Source: Closterium sp. Naga37s-1
Taxonomy: Eukaryota; Streptophyta; Zygnematophyceae; Desmidiales; Closteriaceae
Assembly (NCBI GenBank): GCA_947471745.1
Contig: CANJKZ010000514.1
Location: forward strand, 613,501 to 677,500
DNA length: 64,000 nucleotides
Direction of reading: 5' to 3'
The notes under the pieces are model-generated. The model made no database searches. It was given only the letters and a program-made list of their open reading frames with translations, and was not told where the DNA came from. Shown piece by piece: positions 12,222 through 24,549 of the stretch (positions within the stretch are counted from its first letter, which is position 1; every line of letters begins with the position of its first letter). The position numbers were made by a program, and so were the translations under genes.

Positions 12222-15200
12222 CTCTCCCACCTTCTAAATAAGGCAGCCCTGTATTGAAAACAGACCCCACACTAGCAAGGATGCCGTAGATCTCCTCTTC
12301 ATCTGAATCCGACGGCTGAAATGCCTTTGACAATATTTTTTGAAAAAGTTGGAATGTAGGCCGTTGATGAAGTCCGATTTCGATCTGACGGTCGACGATG
12401 AACTGGCCCAAATGTAATGAAAGTTGGATTGTGGGCCGTAGATCGAGCAGATGTAGATCTGACGGTCGAAGACTGACACGAAAAGAGAGGGAACCTGCTG
12501 ACGTGAATTCGAACGCGATTGAGCAGGGACCGTTGATCTTGTCGGTGTGATCGCGATCGTCCGTCGTGCTGACGCAACCTGACAAAGGCAGGAAGGACTG
12601 AGAAAAACGCCAAGGAAAGAACAGTGCAGCGCACTTTCTCGCCCCCTCCAAGAAAGCACACCAGAAAATGTTTCACTGCTGCGCCGAGATGAAAAACCAA
12701 CAAAAATCCAGGTGTGAAGTCTCACGAAGAAGACCGTTGAGCGTAGAAACCCAAGTGAAATTGCGTCGGTGTGGTAAGTCGATGTCGAAACCGGGTATTA
12801 CGTGCCCCAAAATTCTCCGAGGGCTAACCTGTAGATGTAGACCGAAAACCGCGGCGGAAAATCCATGTTACTCGAACTGAACAATTTTGTCTTCACATCG
12901 CCGGAAATCAGGCGATATCTTCAGCAGTTGCAGCTGGCAGCACCTGACGTGGTCGAAATTAATGCAGTTGTCGTGGGCGGGTCGAAGGCGAGTTGTCAGT
13001 GGTAGAGTTGGAATGGAATCTCCGAGAGTTTTGTCGTAAAGCGCCGATGGTTCGTGGGCAGGGATGAAATTTTACAGCTGTCTCTCCCCCCCTTCACTGT
13101 TGCTGCCGCCTTCTTCAGTTCGTCGTAAGTCGTTCGTACCCCTTGAAACTCCGTATAGTTCCCGCGGTGTTGCACCACGTAAATGTTGCGCGCGTTTCAC
13201 CAAACGCCGAATCCTCCTCCGAAATTATCGGCGCTCCTCGCCGTAAAACCGGTAAATCCTTCGTCAAACTCCGAAATTGTCGCTCGAAACGTAGCCCCGT
13301 AAATCCGTAGTTGCAGGTGCAGTTTGCCTCCGAAATCTTCGGTCGTACTATAGCCGCCCACTCGGTCACCAGCTGTTTCCGTCAGTTCAGAACCCATCTG
13401 GGGGCATAATCTGGAACCGGGGACTAGATCTGGGTATTCCGAGACCGACTTTCACGGATCCTAGAGGCATCAACGCCGTTGACCCCGTCGTCGAAACTGC
13501 TTCCGCCGATGATGTTTTCACAAAGTAACACGCAAACTCCCACTGGTGCTTTGCAGATGTTTCACCCATCGCTCGTCGCCGGCAGGTAAAAATCCCGAAA
13601 CTTCGGCTGCTCCCACGCTCCCTTTTTCTGAAGAATTTCCCGCGGTGTACGTTTAAACACCAGTGGGTTCTAGGTATCCCGGCCGCTGTGTTTCTTGCCA
13701 GGCAACTTAAAAAGTGACCCTTCAGGCGAAGTTCCCAAACGGCTCAACCGCACTCCAAGAAGCGAAGAAACACCCTCAGCTCCAACTCCTCTTTGTTTTT
13801 GTTTTGTAGAAAACTAGTCCCGAAAATCGTGGTTGAGGCAGCAGTCCCGAAGTTATTCTCCGCCGTGTAGCCCCGACGTTTCCGCCGTTAACCCTGGTAC
13901 TCCGATGTTCACCCATCTTCATACCCGTCGAAACCACTTAGCGAATCCCATGTATCATTGGCAATGTACCGCTTGCCGCGTCTCCATGTAACAATATCAA
14001 ACCCTTTCGGGTGTCTACCGAATAGACTCCGAAATTCGCGGTGGATTGGTGCACGGGCTCAACCTCTCACTCAAGTGATCTGCTGGATCACCCACAACTT
14101 TCCCTCCGTCGTCATATTTTTCGTTTTCACCCCCCGACAATTCCGCTTCCCGCCGTTCACCCAGCGTCCGCTTTTGTCGGATGGGGTATCGTCGTTGTTG
14201 CCCGCGCGAACCCGGTCACGGTGGAGAGGCAAAAACTATCGGAGTCGGGGTCGCCTTAGTTAAAAGGAACTATCGCCCAACCGTTTTGCGGCCCGCCGTG
14301 CCTATCACGCCACGAAAATTCAACAGCTTCCCGGTCTCAGCTTCGCCGCTGCGCCATCAAATCTTGTAGACGCCCGGGTCAGGAGAAATCCGTAAACTGC
14401 ACCAATGTTGTCCTTGCTGCTCCCCGATTTTTTCGCGTGCTGTTTCACCCAGCCCGCTTTTGTCGGAGTAGAACAGTGCCGCAGCTCCCCTATTTTGTCT
14501 TTTCTGTACAGCTGTCAAACGAGCACCAATCCAGGTGCCTTTAACCAGCACAGGGTAGGCACGTGTTCACCCCCGTTATTCGGCCAAGTAGGTTGACTGC
14601 ATGAGTCAGAACCAGGACTTGGTGGGGATGGTGAGGTTCGGGCGAAGTAGGGCCGCAGATCGATTCCACCGGCTTTTAATCTGCTCCCCGCAACGTTCTT
14701 CAACCCTCGCTTAGCCGTTGGACCGTTTCTGCCCGTGTGTCCCGGCAGCCTGTACCGACCCTTCCGAAATTGTCGGGCGGTACCTTGGACGCCGTTTAAT
14801 CATGGGCTGTCCGCAGCTGTCCCCGAAAACAACATCCCTGGTCAGGAGAAACTGTTCTCGAAACTGTCGGCCAGCTTGCAACAACACCAGGTACGCAGTG
14901 TCGCACGAGTTGTTTCCGAGGTGTACATGCCTCGATTTCCCTCGCCGCCAGGGCCCAAAATTGGTTTAGGCCAACCCTTACAAATCAGGGTTCCAGCCTC
15001 TCCTTGGCTCGACCCCTAGGGTAAAAAATTTCGTACCCTGTTTTCAGCAGGGTAATTCAACCTCAACACTGATTTGAGCAGGGTAACTTTTTACTAAGTC
15101 TGTTTCGTATTACCGGTATAGTTTTGCTGCTAGGTAGTTTACTTCTACTGAGTCTGACATAATAAAATAGCACACACACACACACACAAAGAGCATCACA

Positions 15201-15600
15201 AGCGAGAATGAGGAACAAGCGAGATACCCCCTCGTAGAGAACGAGGTTCTGGCAGCCTCGAAAGGAGGTGCCTGGCCAGAAGTGCAGGACTGGGACTGCA
15301 AGTTGTTGCGTAGAACAGCTTGAAGCTGTCCTCCTCGACGCCCAACTCTGGTTTGGTGGCAGTGGCCGTGTTGACGTGTGGCTGGATTCAAGGCTGCGTT
15401 GGCAGTTGTGTGGGAAGAACAACCAATCAGGCGACATGGGGTGTCGCCGACATCGAATCACGATTTTATTACAGTGGTCACAAGCGACAACGCTAGTTTG
15501 CGTGGGTGTTGTACAGTTTGTCACCACGCGGAGTATGGCCTGATCCATGGTAAAGAAGTTCCGATATCAGGGTAGTCTACACCCTACCCTGATTCCGTCA
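12222..15600. other. Interior of the LARD-like element, first part, no gene
   Basis: These 3.4 kb contain only short ORFs without recognisable domains. A degenerate motif like ccgaaattgtcg recurs many times between about 12840 and 14880 (for example near 13273, 13330, 14028, 14766 and 14860). A CA microsatellite lies at 15171-15188. Several cagggtaa motifs occur at 15005-15085. Confidence 0.7.
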
Positions 15601-15727
15601 TCTCATAATCTACATGCAACGGAATGATTGGGATTAGGGTTTGCAAGCATACAAATAGGAGTCCTACAAATGTTGTACCCTCTAGGGAGTGCCTCACTGC
15701 AGCCTATCATAACATTAACATTTGACA
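15601..15727 (-). repeat. 3' LTR of element A
   Basis: A 127-bp LTR with minus-strand start TGTCAAATG and end TTATGAGA. It matches 23120-23246 except at two positions. Confidence 0.93.
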
Positions 15728-15954
15728 CACCCCCATAGGCTAAGTGAGGGACACCAGGGCAAGCAAGGTGAAAACAAACGGTCACAAGACCAGTCAAGGC
15801 AAGACAAGCTCAGGGTGGATCTCAAGGACACCACACAAATTCCGAGCACAAGCAAGCGGCCACAAGGCCAGTTCAAGAGTTCACTAGGATATAAATAGGA
15901 AAACACAACAAGCAGAGCAAGCAACAAGACTACAGCAACCGGGGGCCTACCTCA

Positions 15955-18158
15955 ACAAGCCCCAACTGCACACAGAACCTGTGGTGATCACCAAGCGCCA
16001 AGGCCTTGGTGAAGACGTCTGCAGTGTTGGCCTCTGAGGCCACAAAGTCCAGGCGTGCCTGGCCGCGTCGCTGCAGCTCTCGCAGGAGGAAGTACCTCAC
16101 GTCACAGGATCATGGCCTTGTTGTCAGCGTACAAGGTCGGTGCAGAGCGAGGCCGCTCACCAAGGTCGGCGAGCAAGAAGGTCAACCAACGAAGCTCCTG
16201 TGCCGCCATGGCACCAGCGTAGATCTCTGCCTCTGCACTGGAAGTAGCCACAGACGACGACCGAGTAGACCTCCACGACACAGCACCAGCTCCCAGACTG
16301 AAGCAGTAACCCTGAGTCGAACGCTGAGTCTCCACGTCGTCAGCGTAGGAAGAGTCGCAGTGACCAGTCAACGCCACTGACTGAGTCCCTCCAAGCAAAA
16401 GCCCCATGCCTGATGTAGTCGCCAGGTACTTCGCCACCCTCACAGCAGCTGTCCAGTGGACAGGACGGTGTCTCCCAGTCGCAACAAAGCGAGAGAGGAC
16501 GCTGAGGGGAAAGGCGAGGTCCGGCCGAGTACAAGTCATCAGGTACATGAGGCAGCCCACCAGCTCTGCGTAGGGACCACTGGACTCAAAAGGCTCGTCG
16601 AGAAAGGGGCCAGTGAGTCTGTGGTCAACAGCAAGAGGAGTGGGCTGTGTGGTGGAGAACTGGAAGTCGAACCGCCAAAGGACCTGCTGCACCATGTGAC
16701 TGCGTCAGTGTGATGGTGCGAGCGGCTCTGTCCCGGGTGATCTGCAAGCCAAGGTAACGCTGCAGCTCACCCAGGTCAGTGCACTTGTGTCTCTTCTGCA
16801 GTTCGAACTTCACCTGAGCCACGGCTGCCCTGTCTGCTGTAGCAAACACCAAGTCGTCGACGTAGACAAGGATAAAGAAAGGAGTAGAACCCGCTCGAAC
16901 AAACAGCGACGGGTCGGCGGAGGACGGGCTGAACCCAAGGTCACGAAGCGTGGAGCGAAGAGTGTCGTGCCACTCACGGGGCGACTGGCGGAGACCGTAG
17001 ACTGGTCGCCTCAGGCTCCACTGGGTCCCAGGTGGGAAGGTGTCAGTGAAGCCAGGAGGACGGCGCAGCCAGATCTCCTCGTGCAGTCGGCCCTGGAGGA
17101 ACGCAGTGAAGTCGAGGGAGTGCAGCTCGTAGTCTCGCTGCACTGCTATATGGAGTAACACCCGAAGAGTAGTCATCTTCGGGGTCGGGGCGAAAGTCTG
17201 GAAGAAGTCAACTCCCTCACGCTGACTGAAGCCCCTAGCCACGTAGCGCGCCTTGAACACCGGCGGTGCTCCAGGCGGTCGCTTCACCTTGAAGAGCCAC
17301 ATGCCATCGACTACGTTCGCCCTGGGAGGGGGAACTGCGTCGACGTAGGTGCCTGTGGATCTCCAAGACGCCAACTCTGAGTCCATAGCCACTTTCCACT
17401 GAGAGGCCCACGCCCCTGACACTGCCTCGCGGTAAGTGCGAGGAGTCGGTATGTCAAGGGCGTCGGGGTCTCCCTCAGGGGAGAGCAGCATGGCACACAC
17501 AGAGGGAGAAGCGGCTGCCCAGTACTCCAGCTCAGACTCTCTGTCCTCTAGGACGTCACAGCCAAGGGCAAACTCACCCCCGACGGACAGAGGACGGTAG
17601 GGAGGAGCTGGCACCACACGGGTGGCGTAGTCAAGGCGGCTGGCGGCAGCAAACTCAGCGACAGCGGCAGTGAGAGCAGAGACCGACGACGGAGGGAAAC
17701 GAGAGTCGGTGACAAGAGTGGCGAGGACACGTGCGGCAACAGGATGAACAGTGCGGTAGTAGTCAGTGATAGGAGTGGGGAGGGCTGGGAGAGAGGATGG
17801 AGGAGGAGACGGGAGAACGGACACAGGAGAAGGAGAACGACGACGAGACGTAGTGTGGAGGTCAGTAACAGGGGACGAGTGACGAGCACGCGGAGGACAA
17901 CGAGTGACCAAGTCGCGACGGACCGAAGGAGGAGGAGACTGGGGAGGAGGAGAAGACCAGACCGCCGGACGGTCGTCAGGAGGAGGCAACGGAGGAACAA
18001 ACACAGGAGGAGACTGGGAGCGGACAGGAGGAGAGGAGGAAAAGCCAAGGGCCCGCAGGCCACTCACAGGTGGGAACAACTGCCGCTCCAGAGGAAGCTG
18101 CGGTGGCGGCTGCGGCTGCTGCTGCGGCGGCGGCGGCTGTGGCTGCGGCTGCTGCTGC

Positions 18159-18249
<91 letters not shown>

Positions 18250-21200
18250 GCTGCTGCTCCAGAAGGTCCAGCACCCGCAGCTCCTGCCGCTCCCTCTCCA
18301 ACCGCTCCTGCTCCTCACGCTCACGCCGGCGGGCAGCCTGGAGTCGTGTGTCGTGGCGGTGGGGAGGCGGAGTGGACTCCGCAGAACCAGGGTCAGACTC
18401 CTCAGACTCAGCACCCCCAGAACCAGCACCTCCAGTGCCAGGACCTCCAACTCCAGCACCCCCAGTACCAGCACCTCCAGTGCCAGGACCTCCAACTCCA
18501 GCACCCCCAGAACTAGCATCACCAGTGCCAGCACCTCCAGCTCCAGCACCCCCAGAGCTAGCGCCACCTGCGCCAGCACCTCCAGCTCCAGCACCCCCAG
18601 AGCTAGCGCCACCTGCGCCAGCACCTCCAGCTCCAGCACCCCTAGAGCTAGCGCCACCTGCGCCAGCACCTCGCGACCGAGTGCCCCCAGACCTAGCACC
18701 GCCAGTGGCTGCACCTCCAGCCCCAACACCAACCGAGTCCACAGTAACCTGTCGCGGAAGTGCCGAAGGCTGCTAGAGGGGAATGTGAGGAGGACTGTGG
18801 GGAGGGAGACGCTACCTGACGCGCGACCGAGGGTAGAGGGGTAACGTGAGACACACCAGACGGGGCAGGACCAGGGGGGGGCGGGGGTACCGGAGGGGCG
18901 GGAGCAGGAGGAGGAGAGGGTGCGAGGAAAAGAGGGGGAGGGGGTACCGGGAGACCTCGACAGGGGTACCGGGTGTAGTAGGACACGGACTCGTCAAACC
19001 GGATGTCACGGGAGTCTAGGAAGTGGTGGAGGGGAGGGTGGTAAAAGGACCAGTCGGCAGAGTCCACTGGGAAACCAAGGAAGACACAGGGGACGGCGCG
19101 TGCCGAGAGCTTGTCCGCGGAGGTGTCGCGAACAAGTGCAAGGCAGCCCCAGACTCGAAAGGCCGACCCGACACCAGGGGAACCAGTCCAAAGACTAGTC
19201 GGTGAAACCTCGGGCCGCGAGACACGCGGCTGGAGGTTCAGCTAGTGTGCGGTGTAGCGAACCGCGTGGGGCCACAGAAAATGGGGCGCACGGGCATGGA
19301 TCATGGACGTGCGGGCGATGTCCATGACCAAGCCTATGCGGCGCTCAGCAACCCCATTCTGCTGTGGGGACTCTGGCAACGTCCATGACTGGGTGATGCC
19401 CTGTTCGCCGCAGAATCCGCCGAGAATGCCGGAGCGAAACTCGCCCCCACGGTCGGAGTGGAGACAACTGACTCGACGACCACGAGTGCCCTCAGTGGCT
19501 AGAAGCCACCTGATCAGCGTAGCAGTCACCTCGGACTTCTTCGCAAGAGGGAACACTGTGGTGTACCTGGAGAAGTCGTCAACGACCACCAGAAAGTAAC
19601 GCTCCCTCCCAGACCCCTGCGTCGGGGCAGGGCCCCAGACGTCCAAGTGGAGAGTCTCGAAGGGAGCGGTGGCCGGACGAAGGGAGGAGGAGTGGGGAGT
19701 GGCGCGTAAGCGACCGGCGACGCACGGAGAGCAAGGAGGGGCAAGCGAGAGAGGGAGCGACGGGAAGGTGCGTGGGAGACCTGAGACAAGTCCCTGACTG
19801 AGCATGCCACGTAGGCGAGGGAGCGACGGGTGGCCAAGGCGGTGGTGCCACAGGACGGTGCGGTGGGTGAGAGAGTGACAGGAGCAAGACGCCGCGACTG
19901 GACTGGGCACAGCGACCGGACCGGACACTACTGCCTGGCTAGACACAGCAACTGGACTGGGGACCTGGGCTGGAGGGGACGCAACGACCTGAGGGGAGGA
20001 CGCGACCGGGGAGCGCTCGGTGTGGAGAACGTAGAGACCGGAGCGGGGCTCCCTGGTGAACGTGGCCAGAACAGCACCTGTGGTAGCGTCTGTACAGACT
20101 GCAGTCCGCCCACCCCCCACGAAGGTAACCGTGATCCCCCTGTCCTGGAGGTATCCAACACCCACCAAGTTCCGAGCGAACGAGGGGATGTGGAGGCCGC
20201 GCAGGACACCAGAGGGGACCACAGGGCACGGGAGGGTGGTGGAGCTACGCGCAACGGCTGGTCCAGAGGTAGGATCAGCCAGAGCCACCGACACAGGTGT
20301 GAGGAGTGGTGTAAGGGTCGTGTGGTCGCGGAAGAAGCACTGAGACGCGCCCGAGTCCAGCGTGAACGACAGAGAGGCCTCAGCCGGCGGGTCACCTGAC
20401 CCAGTCGCTACACAAGCACCTAGAGCAGCAACACAAGCACCTAAGCTAGACAGGCACAAGGCTACACTAGCAGGAGGCAAGCAGGCTAACCTACGAACAC
20501 GCGAGCACACAGATCCATCAGCACTAAAGTCAGCATCAACATACAAAGCATGCTGACGCGCATCGTCCATGGACAAATCAAAGACATCAATCTTACGGGC
20601 TAACAGACGAGACCAGCGAGGCGTGACCGCCAGAGGGCCCCAACGAGCCCGGTAGAGGTCGTCGAGGCGGCGGAAGCACCGCGCGGCAGAGTGGTCGTCG
20701 CGACCACAGAGACAGGGACTCCCCGGCCCGGTGACGCACCAGTGGGTGCACGGGCCAGCGTCACGGCGAGGGGGGCGAGGGGCCCAGCTGGAAGTACTGC
20801 TGCTGCGGCTGGTGCTCCCAGGGCCGCCCGGACCCCACTGCGGCGGGGAACCCCAGTGCTGCTGCGGACCCCACTGCAGCGGGGGCCCCCACTGCTGGGG
20901 TGCCTGCTGCTGCTGCGGTCCCTGCTGCTGCTGCTGTCCCTGCTGTGGCGGGTGCTGCTGTGGGTACCGCTGTGGCTGCTGCTGCTGTGGGCCTCCACCA
21001 GTGGGAGGGCCCGGCTGTCCGGCGCCCGCTCTAGGGCCCCCTCCTCCCGGTGCACCACCGCCGCCGCTGCCACCTCCACCCCCGCCGCTCCCACCTCCAC
21101 CGCCTCCTCCACAGCCCCCTCCACCGCCGCCGCCTCCGCCCCCACCCCCCCCTTCCCGCCCTTCTTGCCGCTCTTGCCCCGTTTCTGCCAGTCTGCGGCA

Positions 21201-22010
21201 GAAACGGCAGCAGTGTCCTCAGAGACCGACACAGCAGCAGAGGCGCGGGTAGCGGTGAAAGTGGGAAGCTGAGGGGCGGCACACCCCGCAAAGAGACGGG
21301 GGGCCACCGCATCAGTGGCGGAGGCAACGGTGAGGAGACTGCTCTCGATGGTCCCTAGAGCAGTCGCTAGGAGGTCGATAGTGAGCTCAGTGGGGTGCTT
21401 CTGAAGAAGCGCGTTGCGGGCAGTGGCAAGGCGGCCAGGGAGGCGGGTGACTAACCAGTGAACAGTGAGCCACATGGGGGGGTGGAGCAACTAGAAGCTG
21501 TGCGTCGGTACAGGCAGCGCGGAAACCGGCGTCAAGCGAGCGGAGGTGAGTCACTAGGTCGGAAACAGTCGCAAACGAGCCTAGGTCGGGAAACACGAAC
21601 GGCATGAGGAGGCGACTGAGGGAGGCAGAGGAGGGGGTGGAGTAGCGAGCAACAATAGCCTCCCAAACCCCCTGTGCAGTCTCCACCTGGTCAAAGTGGG
21701 CGGCCTCAGTTGGGGGGAGAAGCTCCGACAGAGTGAGAGCGGCGGCTGCGTCACGCGAGAGCCACACGTCCCTGGCCAGGACCCGACGGTCGTAGTCCGC
21801 CTGTGCCGTAGGGGTCGGCTCCGGGGTGGTCGGCAGGGCGGCGGGGGACGGGGGGGCCTGTAGGGCACCAGACGCGTGAGGCCACAGAGTGGCGCCGTCC
21901 TGTCGCTGGCTGGTGAGGAAGCGTGTGGTCTGGCGCTGCCAGGTACCGAACTCGATTGGGTGTCCCTCCGCATCGAAACGGAGGCGACGGGCCTCCATAG
22001 CGGAGCCCAT
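15955..22010 (-). pseudogene. Element A gag-pol polyprotein, disrupted
   Basis: The minus-strand reading begins at ATG 22010 (MGSAMEARRLRFDAEGHPIE). Domains in order: gag (22010 to about 21000), a Gly/Gln-rich stretch with a variant zinc knuckle, an aspartic protease (FTLDSGAS, ~20360), GAG-pre-integrase (LWHHRLGHPS, ~19850), integrase core (RGGEFRSGIL, ~19450), a Gly/Ala/Ser repeat linker, RT (YVDDLVFATA, ~16850) and RNase H (~16400-15960). Visible breaks are a frame change at a C7 tract (21476-21482), another in the Gly-rich region, a TAG nonsense codon (19242-19244) just after the integrase core, a missing Ser-Thr in the RT segment SLDFTAFLQG, a 2-bp loss at ~16697 and a deletion near the RNase H end. 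It is not expected to make a full polyprotein. Confidence 0.92.
18160..18250 (-). repeat. CAG (polyglutamine) expansion in element A linker
   Basis: A nearly pure CTG run on the plus strand encodes about 29 consecutive glutamines on the minus strand. The equivalent site in element B (about 26700-26780) is shorter and interrupted, so the tract has changed length since the two copies separated. Confidence 0.9.
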
Positions 22011-22429
22011 GCTAGAGGCGGCTGGAGCACGGCGAAGGCGGAGCTAAGAACGAGGAGGAAAACTACGGAGCGCCAGGAGAGAAAGCGGCGGAGCGAGAGA
22101 CTAGGAGTACCGAGCGACCTAGACTAGGCGTGAAATCGTGGATCGCCAGCTACAGGTGCGAGGAGCGAGGTATGAGCGGCTAAAACGGCTCTAACCTAGG
22201 TGACCGGCGAGAGAGAGCGGCTGCCAGCCGCTGAGGGATAGACCAGTGTCAGCAGAGCTGGGGAGGGCCCCGCGCACAAGGCGGTGGTGGGGCTAAGGTG
22301 ATGAACAGTGAGAGAGGGGCGGGGAGGCCGAATGCGACGGTGAAAATGGGCGGGAGGAGGATCTGACGGTGGGAAATGGGCGGGGAGGGGAGGTTGACGC
22401 GACGGGCAAGGGAGGGCGACGGGATTGGG

Positions 22430-22800
22430 AGGGGAGGGCGACGCGTCGGGCAGGGGGAAGGGAGGCGACGCGACGGGCAGGGGAAGGGGAGGCGAACGCG
22501 ACGGGCAGGAGGAGGGGAGGCGACGCGACGGGCAGGGGGACGGGAGGCGACGCGACGGGCAGGGGGACGGGAGGCGAACGCGACGGGCAGGAGGAGGGGA
22601 GGCGACGCGACGGGCAGGGGGACGGGAGGCGACGCGACGGGCAGGAGGAGGGGAGGCGAACGCGACGGGCAGGAGGAGGGGAGGCGACGCGACGGGGAGG
22701 GGAAGGGGAGGGGTGGCGACGCGACGGGGAGGGGGAGGGCGCGACGGGCAGGGGGAGGGCACGACGGTCAAGGGGGAGGGCGCGACGGGCAGGGGGAGGG
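22430..22800. repeat. GC-rich leader minisatellite of element A
   Basis: Imperfect units around gaggcgacgcgacgggcagg (about 25-30 bp) fill the untranslated leader between the 5' LTR and gag. Further short repeats of [18 protein letters not shown] to about 23080. Several long plus-strand ORFs here are composition artefacts. Confidence 0.85.
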
Positions 22801-23119
22801 CGTGGAGGGCGCGGAGGGTACTAACGTGCGGAGGGCGCGGAGGGCACGAACGTGCGGAGGGCGCGGAGGGCACGAACGTGCGGAGGGCGCGGAGGGCACG
22901 GAGGGGCGGGGCGAGGGGCGCACTAAGGGGCGCGACGTGGGGCGGGCTGAGGGCCGCGCTAAGGGGCGCGAGGGCGCTAGGAGCGCGGAGGGCGCGGAGG
23001 GCGCTAGGCGTGACGGAGGGCGCGGAGGGCGCTAGGCGCTACGGAGGGCGCGAGGGCGCGGAACGGAGGGCGCGCCGGCTAGGGCGGGGAGGGAGGATCG
23101 ATACCTACTCGTGATACCA

Positions 23120-23246
23120 TCTCATAATCTACATGCAACTGAATGATTGGGATTAGGGTTTGCAAGCATACAAATAGGTGTCCTACAAATGTTGTACCCT
23201 CTAGGGAGTGCCTCACTGCAGCCTATCATAACATTAACATTTGACA
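23120..23246 (-). repeat. 5' LTR of element A
   Basis: Right-hand 127-bp LTR, followed by TSD cgtca (23247-23251). The primer-binding site lies at 23107-23119. Confidence 0.93.
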
Positions 23247-23251
23247 CGTCA

Positions 23252-24192
23252 GGCTAACTTCAAATCCTATCAGGGAAAAAAAAAACATGCACTTTTAGCA
23301 AAAGGGTAACTATCGTGGAATCCTGATTTTGGCAGGGTAATCCTGAAAAAGCGGCCGGCCCCCAGGGTAATCAGGGCGTTTTACCCTGATATTTTGGGCC
23401 CTGCTCGCCGCCTGCGTCCCACTTCTGCTAAGTGCGATATGGCCACTCCGCTTTTCGTTGCAGCCCGTAAGTGTCGGCGAGTCTGAAGTCCCGTCTGTCC
23501 ACGAGCACTCCTGCCGAAATCTTCGATGACGCGCCCGCCATGCAGTAAAAGCCGCTGCACTTCAGGTCGGGCGGGGCTCTAGTTGACCCCGCATAATTCG
23601 GGCAATTCGCGTGTCGTCTCTCCTCGTCCAACGACATTTTCGGACGCAAAACTCCATTTGCGCCTGGCGAGTCATTCAAGCCGACTTTTTCTCCACAGTA
23701 GCTCCGAAATTATCGCCCACAGTGACGCACGTCCCTTGTCGCCAGCTGCCGAACCACACTCCGTTAGTCACGCGCGCAAGATGACGACGAGCCACCGTTG
23801 TCACTTGCCGCATGGGACGGACTCCGAAGTTGTCGCGCAACTGTTGACTCAGGTCCAACGTCGTCAACTGCCACTCATCGTGACGACTTCCGAAAATTTC
23901 GTGCAGGTGCTGACGCAGGTCCGCTGACGCCAGCTGCCTCACAAAGTTCCGAAATCGTCGTTAAAACCGCAGCGGAATAGTAACTCACGTTTAATGTCGC
24001 GACAGCTACAGCTGTCCGTTGCCCGGGGGGAGGGAGGCCACGGTCGATCGCGACCGTTCGAGGCAAGGATCTGGCGGTGCCGAAGGAGTACCCGTAAAAA
24101 ACATAGCCGCGAGGAGCAACTAACTCCTTCTCCTGGCCGGCCTACGCAACTCCTGGACCCCAAGACATCCTTCCTCGTCCCCCCCCCGAGGG
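23252..24192. other. Interior of the LARD-like element, second part, no gene
   Basis: Non-coding LARD sequence between insertions A and B. It carries the same cagggtaa and tccgaaatcgtcg-like degenerate motifs as 12222-15600 (for example near 23514, 23705 and 23890). No domain is recognisable. Confidence 0.65.
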
Positions 24193-24197
24193 GTATT

Positions 24198-24325
24198 TCT
24201 CAGAATAGGAATGCAACGGAATGTTTGAAACTAGAAAGTGTGAGAGTACAAATATGCAACCCTAACAACTGTACTCCCTATTGTGCTACTCACTGTAGCC
24301 TACAAGCATAGAATTACATTTGACA
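24198..24325 (-). repeat. 3' LTR of element B
   Basis: A 128-bp LTR, identical by eye to 31426-31553. Only the outer ends and scattered blocks align with the LTR of element A. Confidence 0.93.
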
Positions 24326-24549
24326 CACCCCCATAGGCTAAGTGAGGGGCATCAAAGCAAGCAAGGTGAACAAACGGTCACAAGACCAGTCAAAGCAAGA
24401 AACAAGGGAAGCTCAGGGTGGATCTCAAGGACACCACACAAATTCCGAGCGCAAGCAAGCGGCCACAAGGCCAGTTCAAGAGTTCACTAGGATATAAATA
24501 GGAAGCACAACAAGCAGAGCAAACAACAAGACTACAGCAACCGAGGGCC

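Larger units (their letters stand above)
15601..23246 (-). mobile_element. Copia element A, short-LTR family, degenerate
   Basis: A complete element inserted into the LARD. It has 127-bp LTRs (15601-15727 and 23120-23246) and the 5-bp TSD CGTCA on both sides (15596-15600 and 23247-23251). The primer-binding site TGGTATCAC (minus strand) adjoins the right LTR. A polypurine tract (TATGGGGGTG on the minus strand) adjoins the left LTR. The LTRs differ at two positions. The coding order on the minus strand is gag, protease, integrase, linker, RT, RNase H, which defines Ty1/copia. The coding region is broken (see its pseudogene entry). Confidence 0.95.

Noticed and set aside
17744..18844. Plus-strand ORFs of 366 and 290 codons (Leu/Arg- and Cys/Pro-rich)
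   Set aside because: They are antisense shadows of the element A linker and polyQ tract; the same shadow recurs over element B.
22376..23114. Plus-strand ORFs rich in Arg/Gly/Asp over the leader of element A
   Set aside because: They are low-complexity tandem repeats in an untranslated leader. The open frames follow from composition.
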